Source of the DNA: Nitzschia sp. pyKryTriq1
Taxonomy: Eukaryota; Bacillariophyta; Bacillariophyceae; Bacillariales; Bacillariaceae
DNA length: 64,000 nucleotides
Direction of reading: 5' to 3'
Assembly: GCA_956465555.1 (NCBI GenBank)
Contig: OY101115.1
Location: 3,410,001-3,474,000 of the forward strand
In this document: positions 30,407 through 39,007 of the stretch, piece after piece
Layout: each line of letters starts with the position of its first letter
Numbering within the stretch: position 1 is the first letter of the stretch
Notes under the pieces: generated by a model
What the model was told of the DNA's origin: nothing
The model's database searches: none
Seen by the model: the letters and a program-made list of their open reading frames with translations, nothing else
Translations under genes and position numbers: made by a program

Positions 30407-31438
30407 ATGAAGAATCCGTTTGCGAGGAGGAACCGGATACCGGATAGGTCCCCGAGGACTCTTTCCCCACAAAGATTTCCAAGCGATAGAAACCACATTT
30501 ACTTTACAGAGCCTACTGGCCCTACTCTACAATATGCTTGGGCCATTGATCCTGAGATATCGTTCGAAGCCAAAGGAAGCACCACAAAGAAATCCGGTAG
30601 GAAATCTGTTGGGCGCTTGGTTCAAAAACTAAATTGTGCAGCGCCCTCTGCCAGGAACGAAGATCACGACAACGAAATTAGAAGCATGGATACGCAGCGA
30701 CAGGTGGGACAACAGCAAGATCATGCGTGGCAACCGAAGCAATCACAACAAGCACAAATCCAGCATGGATTATCGTGGAATTGTGCGTCACCACAAGAGT
30801 TGCCAGAACAATCAAGGGATGTTGTGATTACTGTAAACAACAGAAATTCGTCGAATCGTGCTGGAGCTTTCGATCCTGATTCTATGTATCCTGGTCTCGT
30901 GGGAAGCAGGGGATTAAGCCCCCATCTGATGAATACGAAGTCGTCCATTCCTCCAAGACATCCAGCATCCAGCCCCCACATAGTTCCGCCGAAAAATGCT
31001 GTAATGGATTCCATGACTGCTAGGAAAGAAAGATGGCTCAAAGGTCTTCAACGAGGTTATGCAGATGATGCTGATGCGCCTTCGCGGATTTCTGGTGGGG
31101 ATGACTCCGTTGCAAGCAATGAATTTGCACAAACTGCTGCGGGGTCAACAACGAGCTCTGATACCGACTTTACTACCGAATCAGACGATAGCGAAAATTA
31201 CAAGCAACCGGCTCCTCAGAAACGTGGCCCAAACAGTTCTGCTCGACGGAAAGCGCCACAGAGAAAGCCACCTAGCACGAGAGGGGGCGGAAACGACATG
31301 TGGGCCGGTGTCGTGGAAGACATCGGAATATTTGCTGGGCTTATTCTCTCCGATGGCACTGCCTGCGTGGGGGGCGTAGCTGATATCACGCGTGAGACTG
31401 TTGTGGATTCTTGTAAACCAGAAGCTTCAGAATATTGA
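30407..31438 (+). CDS. Unknown protein with basic Ser/Gln-rich body and conserved-looking C-terminus
   Basis: A single exon of 343 residues starting at MKNPFARRNRIP. The body is polar and disordered, with Gln-rich (RQVGQQQDHAWQPKQSQQ) and Ser/Thr/Asp-rich stretches and a basic patch (SSARRKAPQRKPPSTR). The last 45 residues are more hydrophobic and ordered: DMWAGVVEDIGIFAGLILSD followed by GTACVGGVADITRETVV. No family is recognised. The upstream codons in frame lack an ATG, which fixes the start. A membrane-associated end is possible, but the hydrophobic stretch is short. Confidence 0.6.
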   Translation: MKNPFARRNRIPDRSPRTLSPQRFPSDRNHIYFTEPTGPTLQYAWAIDPEISFEAKGSTTKKSGRKSVGRLVQKLNCAAPSARNEDHDNEIRSMDTQRQVGQQQDHAWQPKQSQQAQIQHGLSWNCASPQELPEQSRDVVITVNNRNSSNRAGAFDPDSMYPGLVGSRGLSPHLMNTKSSIPPRHPASSPHIVPPKNAVMDSMTARKERWLKGLQRGYADDADAPSRISGGDDSVASNEFAQTAAGSTTSSDTDFTTESDDSENYKQPAPQKRGPNSSARRKAPQRKPPSTRGGGNDMWAGVVEDIGIFAGLILSDGTACVGGVADITRETVVDSCKPEASEY

Positions 31439-32569
31439 TTCCATAGGGCGATATGAGGAAGTGCTTGGCGTACACCAGTCCTCCAGATGGCACTTGCTAC
31501 CGTGACATTGTAATGATTGGTTCGTCCCGTGTAACAATAGATGTTGCCTAGCTATTTACTAAACATATGTTTACCTTGTTTCAACTTATCGCATTTCAAG
31601 TATCAGGTATGGGTAGAATATTGCACGTAGAAACTTTGTCTCAGTGGAAGTTTCAGGCTCGGGCTGTACGCAATAATAAGACAGAGTGCGGCCACGCCTG
31701 TCGTGGGCATCATCCTATTCTCGTTGAATGGTTTCTGATAACCCCTATTCGTAGAGCTAGAGAACACTTCTCAAGTTCATCATGACAAGAGATGATGATT
31801 CATTCATTCTCTCGCTTGAAGCTTTGGTAGACTATATTCTATTGTCGTTGTCTAGCTAGAGCTACCGAGTAGTTTACAAGTAGTGAAATCGAGAATTGCA
31901 CAATATCTTTTTACCCGCGTGGGACAGGCTGAATGATGCATGGACTGATGAATAACGACTCATTCGACTCAAACACCACTACGCCACCCTCTCGACCCTC
32001 GACCCTCGACCCAACCACCAACCAGCCATCAGACGGGTGGCATACAGACCTTGATAGTCAGTTCAGTTCTCGGTTCTCGGCGCGACGAATTCCGCGCTAC
32101 TTTCACCTGCACGTACATTTTGTACTGAGTCACACGTAGAGGATTCAAAAGGCCCGACACTTCTTGTTGTGCCCTCGCAGAAAACGGAAGCGGCGCGGTC
32201 GACTGCGAGCTAAAAAAACGACTACTGTACGAGTAGCGTAGGCTACTACTACTCACTCTTCTTCTTCTTGTTGTGGTTCATTGGCATCGCATGGCAGGAG
32301 TTCTCCTCTGTTGCTGCTGATGCAAACCCTCTTGGTCGATCTCATCATCTAGGGGTCCTCCGTCTTCAAGCAAAAATACAGCTTTTATTGAAATTGATTT
32401 TGAATCCACTTTCCGTCTGGAAGCAAAGTTCAAAGTTCAGAGGTCCCCAGTCATCATTGGTTCTGTTTCTACTTCCAGAGGTATTGCGGCTGAACCGTCG
32501 CAACGCTAGCTTGGAAGATCCGCAGTCTCGATTTCAGGACTTGTTTATTGAAAACTTTCTGAACACAGG
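31439..32569. other. Gene-free stretch of 1.1 kb
   Basis: No supported gene. It should hold the terminator of the upstream gene and the promoter of the Tudor-like gene. Short taactact-like phrases occur, and a pure-pyrimidine stretch lies near 32255. Confidence 0.5.
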
Positions 32570-34063
32570 ATGACAACAATGGAGTGGCAAGTTGGGCAGA
32601 CAGTAGACGTGCAAAGCCGAACTTGGGCAGGGTGAGTGGAAGGGAACGAATTCTAGGAGAAGTCGAGCGTCGCTCAGATCGACGGTGTTAACTTGTTAGA
32701 TTTGCTCGTGCCGTATTCTCACCTTTGAACCTCACATCCCGGCGTCTTCTTTCCTATAGTATCAACAAGCCTGGTGGCTGCGCAAAAATCACCCAGGTAC
32801 ACTATACAGCTGATGGTTTGACTGTGGAGTCGATAGATGTGAAATACGTCCTGGGTGGCGGCTTCGAGAAGGAAATCGACCCTGTCATTGTGTCTCCCTT
32901 TGAAACACTTGAGCGGGGAGGCCGCAAGCGACGAGGACGAGAGTTTCTCATGGACCGAGCAGATACTGTTGTGAAGAAAGTCAAGCAAGCGATCCGAAAG
33001 AACGCAGCCAAGAATGCGACTTCATCCGTGACGTTGCACAACACGACCACGGCCCGGCGACCGCAGGTGAAAAGCACCAAGGAACCAGATCAGTCTACGT
33101 CGCCTTCGACGCCTATCACACCAGAGCATCCTTCTGTATCCAAGGCCAAGTCTTCAAAGACAGGCACCGGATCGGTCCCTTCGTTTGTGATTGCCGACAG
33201 GGCAGTAGAGGTATCGCCACTCCCTTTGGATCGGGCTGTTATGGAACCTAAGAAGTCAACAGTGGCGAGACGAGGTCTCTTTGGATGTAGCGGCCCACTG
33301 AAAGCGAACACATCCACGGACCAAAATGAAACAAAGGTGGCAGCGAAGCCGTCGGCATTAGTGAAAAAGGCGACTCATTCTTCCACCTCAGAAGATAGCA
33401 CCTTTCACAAAACTGCCAGGGACGTGAGCAGGGCGCATTCGGCAGCCATGATGGACTCTATGACGATGAAGCAAGGGCGTAACTTCTCGAACAAATTTGG
33501 TGCCAAGAAAATGCCGCTTGCAGATCGCAAGCCTGCGTCCAAGCCTTCAGTAGAAGCTACGGAGGCCCACAGGGCGGGGTCGAGTAACAAGACATCCTTG
33601 AAGAATGTCTTTGATTATGAACTCCGCAAAGCCAAAGAGTTTCTGGATGAAGTGTGCCGGGTACCTTGCAATGATATCGTGGACAAGATTGACCCTGCAT
33701 CCAAGGAAAATCGACTGAATACGTCCGCTTCAGAAGGCGAAGAAGACATCAAACCCGCTGCGTAAGTTTGATGCCGATTGAAAACACCAGTATAATACTT
33801 TATGCATCCCACTCACTGAACTTAACTTTTTTGTTCTATTTGACAGAAACAACCGTCGAGAAGAGTTCCTCGACTTGTTTCGGACGCTGAGACCCAGATT
33901 TGACGATGACGACGGCACCATGGAGGAGGCAGCCTTTCGAATTCTTGTTGATCGGAGAGCCTCAAAGCCCTTTACGTTGAAAGAGGTTGATGACAATCTT
34001 GATTTCCTCTACCAAGAAGGCAAGCTAATGAAGAGTGATGGTATTCTCTACATCATTGACTGA
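32570..34063 (+). CDS. Tudor-like N-terminal domain protein with winged-helix-like C-terminus
   Basis: Exons 32570..32631, 32760..33761 and 33847..34063 give 426 residues, borders gtgagt/tatag and gtaagt/acag. The first two exons join to VGQTVDVQSRTWAGINKPGG, then CAKITQVHYTADGLTVESID and VKYVLGGGFEKEID, a small beta-barrel pattern (RTWPGxNKPGGxxxVxxVH...VKYVLGG) found in many stramenopile chromatin-type proteins. The middle is basic and Ser/Lys-rich with a FGAKKMPLADRKP motif. The end, EEFLDLFRTLRPRFDDDDG and FTLKEVDDNLDFLYQEGKLM, looks like the winged-helix end seen in MCM proteins. I infer a nuclear protein that reads chromatin or helps replication; the exact role is unknown. Confidence 0.68.
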
Positions 34064-34265
34064 ATACAGCAATAATGTGCCGGATCGATTGATGAACAAT
34101 TCATTACGGCAAGTGCTCTCAAATAAAAGTCTCTAGTCTAGTACATCATTCTTACTTTTTCACTACTTATACTGTAGACTAAGTAATTATTGTCAACATC
34201 AGATCCCAGCAAGTTGTTGGCATTTGGCACCAAGACATAGACAAAGATCATGCATGGCCTAATCC

Positions 34266-34745
34266 CTAATCTTCCGTCAGCGTAAATCGGTTTGGGTCAA
34301 AGCCGGGGATGGGTGGAGTCCAAGCTGGTATCCTTCTCCATCGCGGAGGTCCGACACTATCGACCTCCAGTGCTTTTTCCTTTAGTTTTGAATCCCTCGG
34401 AAGCATTTTTAGGGCATGTTGTTTCATCTTTAGTTTGCAAGTAAGGTCGTGGTTCTCTTTGTTGTGTTGCTTGAATTTACCAATAGTGTAAGCCTTTCGG
34501 ATCCTCTCGCGGCGGGCTAGTTCCTCCTCATCAGCAGGAGGCGGCTTGGTGACAGGTGCATCCAAGGCAGACAGAATAATTTCTAGATCCCTAGGTCTAG
34601 AATGATCGCTATCCTTTGATTTCTTTTCTTTTTTCTTGACCGACCCAAAGTATCGCGCCGTGGCATCAACGGCAGCAACCGGTACTTGTAGGGACCTCCG
34701 ATGCAAGCCCGCACTCAATATGGTTTTAGAAGGTAGAAAGAACAT
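34266..34745 (-). CDS. Mitochondrial large ribosomal subunit protein mL40-like
   Basis: A single exon of 159 residues starting at MFFLPSKTILSAGLHRRS, which looks like a mitochondrial presequence (basic, Ser-rich, no acid). A helical basic middle (RRERIRKAYTIGKFKQHNKE) precedes a C-terminal IPAWTPPIPGFDPNRF. Human mL40 also has a basic helix followed by HYTPPIPNYQP, so mL40 (MRPL40; yeast MRPL28) is the best match I can think of. It is divergently placed with mitochondrial EF-Ts, which fits. The assignment rests on a short motif and on length. Confidence 0.5.
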   Translation of the reverse strand: MFFLPSKTILSAGLHRRSLQVPVAAVDATARYFGSVKKKEKKSKDSDHSRPRDLEIILSALDAPVTKPPPADEEELARRERIRKAYTIGKFKQHNKENHDLTCKLKMKQHALKMLPRDSKLKEKALEVDSVGPPRWRRIPAWTPPIPGFDPNRFTLTED

Positions 34746-35219
34746 GTATGGATAATGGGTGGGGGTGGGGTGATGAATCAAGTATTCAGCAAACGTCGCC
34801 TAAGGTAATGATGATGGTAAGAAGTTAAGTTTTATAATGCGATTGGAAACAAGCAACAATCGCATCGCCCCCCATGGGCTACTGTACCGTATTTGTTGTG
34901 TTGTGTTTGTTATTACAGTACGTTACGTTGCGTGCTGAGATGATGCGTCTTTTTCAGCGCCATGCATGCCGACGAGTACGAAATAGGTTATGAGCGAGCT
35001 TCCCGAAGTAGCACAACCGCCGCAATTTGGATTTCGGATCGGCCACAAAAAATCGCGGCGAGCGATGGCGTGGCGATGACGAGAGAACAAACAAGACGGC
35101 CGAAAGAAGAGGCGACGAGACTACGAACATCCCATTACATCTCCGACATAAACAATGATATCTTGGTTTGGGAATCGTCTTGCCCTCAAACGTTTCTAGA
35201 CTACCCAAAGAGAAAACCA
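34746..35219. promoter_or_regulatory. Shared divergent region of two mitochondrial translation genes
   Basis: Only 474 bases separate the starts of the mL40-like gene and EF-Ts. The part from 34962 to 35219 is open in frame with EF-Ts and could be an N-terminal extension instead of promoter. A run of tgttgtgttgtg lies near 34900. Confidence 0.5.
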
Positions 35220-36360
35220 ATGATGAGATCCGCCGCTGCTCGAAACCTTTATCTCAGGTCCAGAGCTGCCATTCAGGCCAGGAGCGGTTTGGTCGTATCG
35301 GGCTCCGAATCTTGTAGGATCTTTTCTGCCCCGCCGAATTATCAGCTTGTGTTTCCCGCGGGGGCATCTTCTGGCGGCATCCGAAACTTTGCCGATTTTA
35401 GCATGGCTCAGCTCAAGGAACTTCGAGGAATGTCAGGTGCACCCATTGTGGATTGCAAGAAGGCCTTGGGTGAAACCAGTGGAAACTTGGAGGAGGCCAT
35501 GGATTGGCTTCGACAACACGGTGCTGCCAAAGCCGCAAAGAAAGTTAGTGGCAGAGAAGCAGACGAAGGTTTGGTCGCATGTACTGTTTCCGATGATGGA
35601 AAATCTGCTTCGTTAGTGAAAGTCTCGTCCGAAACCGATTTTGCTGGAAAGTCGCAAGCCTTTGTGGCTTTTGTCCATCATGTCGCCAATGCAACCTTGT
35701 CGAGTGGCTCTGCGGGAAGCCTCGACTCGGAGAAAGTCATGACGTTACAGTCGGGTTCCAAATCGGTCCAGACAGCGTTGGAAGAAGCTATTGTTGCCAT
35801 TAGGGAAAATCTGGGTGTGGCATCGGCGATCAAAATGACGAGCGACGACGGAGTGCTGGTGGCGTACGTCCATGGAAAAGTGAGCGAAGATTCGTATGCT
35901 GGATCTTCTGCGGCAGTCGTTGAGCTTGTTGGAGACGGTGTAGACCCTAAAGTGATTTCAGACGCTGGGAAAAAGTTGGCCATGCACATTGTGGCTGCCA
36001 AGCCCACCTACTTGAAGTCTGAGGATATCCCTAGTGATATACTCGACAAAGAACGAGAAATTCTTTTGGGCCAGGTAAGACATCGAGGCACGATTACTGA
36101 TCAGTTGATTGTTGAAATATCCGCATTGGTTCTTACGATAGTATTGGATTATTATTTCTCTCTTGTTACCACAGATCGCAGATTCGAACAAAGCACCGGA
36201 CGTCCAAGAAAAGATTGTCAATGGTCGCCTTCGAAAGTTCTACGAAGAAGTTTGCCTGACAGAACAAGAACACATGTTGGAAGAGGGCGGTCCAAAGGTT
36301 GCAAAGGCTCTCAAAGCTCTTGGTTTGGAAGTGAGGCGTTTCGAGGCAGTGTATGTTTAG
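35220..36360 (+). CDS. TSFM: Elongation factor Ts, mitochondrial
   Basis: Exons 35220..36074 and 36175..36360 (gtaaga/cacag) give 346 residues. EF-Ts recharges EF-Tu with GTP during organelle translation. Residues 1-40 (MMRSAAARNLYLRSRAAIQA) form an Arg-rich presequence. The UBA-like N-terminal domain has MAQLKELRGMSGAPIVDCKK and ALGETSGNLEEAMDWLRQ, the core has VKVSSETDFAGKSQAFVAF (the TDFV motif), and the end has KFYEEVCLTEQ, matching the family's KFYxExCLLxQ. An ATG at 34962 is also in frame and would add 86 residues; I chose the later start because it gives a clear presequence. It may instead serve the plastid, but no signal peptide is seen. Confidence 0.92.
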
Positions 36361-37187
36361 AGTGTCTATTAGAAGTTCGAAAGCGGGACGAAGTCTCGAG
36401 CACTGCTGCATACAGACAGTACGTGTAGTGACATGAGTTTTGGTTTTAGTCTGTACATGATAGTCTACTACTAGCTATCGAATGCCTTCTGTCGAGGTTC
36501 TTGGTTCTACACTGTAGCGAGAAAATGCTGTATCGTACCTGGACATGCTACTGAAATGCTAACTACAGTACCGTCTCATACGGTAGTGGTAGTAGAGAGA
36601 GTTGTGCTGTACTCGTACTGTACCAGGTACCGGTACCGGTACCGGTAGAGTATTGGTAACTGGTACTGTACGAAGTTGTAGTACTGTAGAGTGTCGCTTG
36701 ATGGTGTCGCCCATCTCTTGGCGCCAATCCTCAAAATCTGCCTCCGAGCGCACGGCGAGACTGTTCTCGGACCCTACTCACAGCATAAGTAGTTGGTGCG
36801 CAGCGCACGCAAGCCGTCCCAAATTTAAAACCACTTTAAAAGCAAAAGTGTATATTTAGTACTACGCGTCTGGTTATTTTCAATGCTTAGGAAAATATTT
36901 CTTACTTATACTCCACATGAAAAGGGCTTATACCAAGGTTTGAATCGAGGAAGCTAAACTTTTCTGAAGCTCACGAAATCAAAGATCCTTCCGCTTCGGA
37001 CGTACCGGTACAAGTATGTTGTCGACGACTCCATCATCCTCCATCCATCCTCCTCCCTCACTTCCTTCTTCTCCACGATAAAGGTCGGTTGAATGGCACT
37101 TGACATGAAACAAAATCCTCGCTACGCTCATCAACAACATTAAGAACAAGCCATACCGTTCCCACAGCAAGTACACAAACACACCAT
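36361..37187. other. Gene-free stretch with a dense GTAC repeat cluster
   Basis: No gene seen. The part 36600-36690 is one of the densest GTAC clusters (ctgtaccaggtaccggtacc and its extension) in the window and lies about 500 bases upstream of the next start. Confidence 0.6.
36610..36690. repeat. GTACCGGTAC palindrome cluster
   Basis: Three overlapping copies of taccggtacc are followed by tggtactgtacgaa and tagtactgtag. Because each unit is its own reverse complement, the cluster can fold on itself. Similar phrases recur in other gene-free stretches listed in the findings. Confidence 0.8.
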
Positions 37188-38879
37188 ATGATGGAAGCTG
37201 AAAACGATGTTGACAGCACAAGGCGGTGTCTTTTTCCCGCGAATGTCGATTACAGTTTCGAATCCGCCCCCCTTGACGGTCTGCTGGATGGTAAATCATC
37301 CTCGCCGCTCTCGCGCCAGCCTTGTTCTCCAACAACAGTATTCGAATCCTTTCCCCCGTCCTCGATGATGAAAAGGCAGCAGTCACTTCGATCCACAATT
37401 GTGATGGGCGAAGATGGCGCTGAAGTCACACTGAGCATGGCCCAGTTGACACTGCAGGAAACACCGGAAAAAGCATCGAGTGCTTCGCCTCAAGCAACTC
37501 CGACGACTCCGATGCACAGGGACCTTGTGCTGGGTCAAGTTCGAAATAGTTCTTTGATGGACGTGGATTGGACTCCGACCCCGCCTCCGTCCAAACAGAA
37601 AAAGGAGCGGGATTACAACTTTGTCAATAGTTGGTGCGGCAACGCGTCCGCCCATTGCGTCTGTGATGACGATGATGAATATGAGGTGAAGTATGATCCC
37701 AGCTTGGAGGAAATTATTTCAAGTCTTCTGGGAAATGAAAATGATCCCATGTCATTCGATGGGATGAGTAGTTGTTACGACTGGCAAGAGTGGTCATACT
37801 CGTTCAACAACAATTCAAAGCACGTTGTCGACGTCAATGATGAGGAGGATTCGGATTCCATCAAGGCTATTCGCATGAAATTGAAGAAACGAGTCCTCAA
37901 CTTGAAGACTCGTAAGAGCAGAGTCCATCAACTTCGTCGAGATTTGAGTCCCTTTAACAACACACCCCACTGTGGAACGATGTCGCCTCAGCAGCTAGGT
38001 CGATCTCGGTCTTTCTCGGTCTCTGACCACCAATCGGCAATTGTGCGCCGATCTGTAGAGATTCAAAAACACAGCTTTTCGAACGTTTTGCAGCTGTGCA
38101 CTCTACCAGAGAACGCAGTCTCTGAATCGCCTATGCTCAAACGATACCATGGCCATCACACTGACCGGGAGGATGTTTGCTACGACAGCGACCCAGAAGA
38201 CTTTGCGCGCCAGCGTTCACCACTGCGACCAAGCATGGATAAGGAAAACTACCACACCTATTCGCATTCTCCCCGCACCCGAACGAATGACCTGTCCGAC
38301 GAGAGCGACCATGGAACTGTGATCCAGGAGTTTTTGAATCGAACGTTCACCCTGGCATACCACCCTCGCAGCTCGAATGAAGCTAGTGTAGTGGGACCAA
38401 CAACGAGCCCAGTTGGAGTAGACGCTTGGCTCGAGAGAGGCCAACGACTTAGATCGCTTATTCCTCCGAAATGGATGTGGAGACCAAAATCCAGGTACGA
38501 GTACAAGGCAAGGGGTGTCTTGGTTCGAACAGAAGCCGTACGTAGTCTCGAGTTGTTGGATATTTCACGGATTCTGAAAGTGGATAGAGTGGATCGAAAC
38601 TTGTACCCCTTTGCCAAGCCCAATAAATGCCTTTTGATTCGAAATATTGATGGAGATGAGTTCTGTTTCGAAGCCAAGTCTACCGAAGAGCGTGATATCA
38701 TTGCCTTTTCGCTCAAGTTGGTCATCGCCCGTTTTGGGGCCATGGTTATTGCCACCAATCACAAGGTATACGATGAATTTTTCGTCACTGACCATTGCGT
38801 CCCAGGGAAGCCTCCTCGGGTATTGGAGAGGAGTTCTAGTACGCACAATCTTAGTTCGGACAGTGGCTCTAATTGCTAA
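37188..38879 (+). CDS. Unknown protein, possible PH-like C-terminal domain
   Basis: A single exon of 563 residues. The first 400 residues are Ser/Asp-rich and probably disordered, with a basic helical stretch (RMKLKKRVLNLKTRKSRVHQ) near residue 235. Residues 405-525 look ordered: RSLIPPKWMWRPKSRYEYK, ILKVDRVDRNLYPFAKPNKC, LLIRNIDGDEFCFEAKSTEE and a final amphipathic helix RDIIAFSLKLVIARFGAMVI. The order of beta strands and a C-terminal helix fits a pleckstrin-homology-like fold, where the phrase FEAKSTEERDxI resembles the end of PH domains (xxAxSxxExxxWI). The role may be binding of lipids or partners; I do not recognise a named family. Confidence 0.62.
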   Translation: MMEAENDVDSTRRCLFPANVDYSFESAPLDGLLDGKSSSPLSRQPCSPTTVFESFPPSSMMKRQQSLRSTIVMGEDGAEVTLSMAQLTLQETPEKASSASPQATPTTPMHRDLVLGQVRNSSLMDVDWTPTPPPSKQKKERDYNFVNSWCGNASAHCVCDDDDEYEVKYDPSLEEIISSLLGNENDPMSFDGMSSCYDWQEWSYSFNNNSKHVVDVNDEEDSDSIKAIRMKLKKRVLNLKTRKSRVHQLRRDLSPFNNTPHCGTMSPQQLGRSRSFSVSDHQSAIVRRSVEIQKHSFSNVLQLCTLPENAVSESPMLKRYHGHHTDREDVCYDSDPEDFARQRSPLRPSMDKENYHTYSHSPRTRTNDLSDESDHGTVIQEFLNRTFTLAYHPRSSNEASVVGPTTSPVGVDAWLERGQRLRSLIPPKWMWRPKSRYEYKARGVLVRTEAVRSLELLDISRILKVDRVDRNLYPFAKPNKCLLIRNIDGDEFCFEAKSTEERDIIAFSLKLVIARFGAMVIATNHKVYDEFFVTDHCVPGKPPRVLERSSSTHNLSSDSGSNC

Positions 38880-39007
38880 GCTTCGTGCGCAGCCGTACCG
38901 GTACCTGTACTATAGACAGTGTTTATGCATGTCAAGAGTATTTATTTCTGTAGGTGGCTTCAAGTCTAGTAGTCTACACCTCGGTGCGATGCGGTACAAG
39001 TACTGTG

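Noticed and set aside
36163-36420. Frame continuing EF-Ts past 36074 without splicing
   Set aside because: The unspliced reading loses the conserved KFYEEVCLTEQ end, which the spliced form restores.
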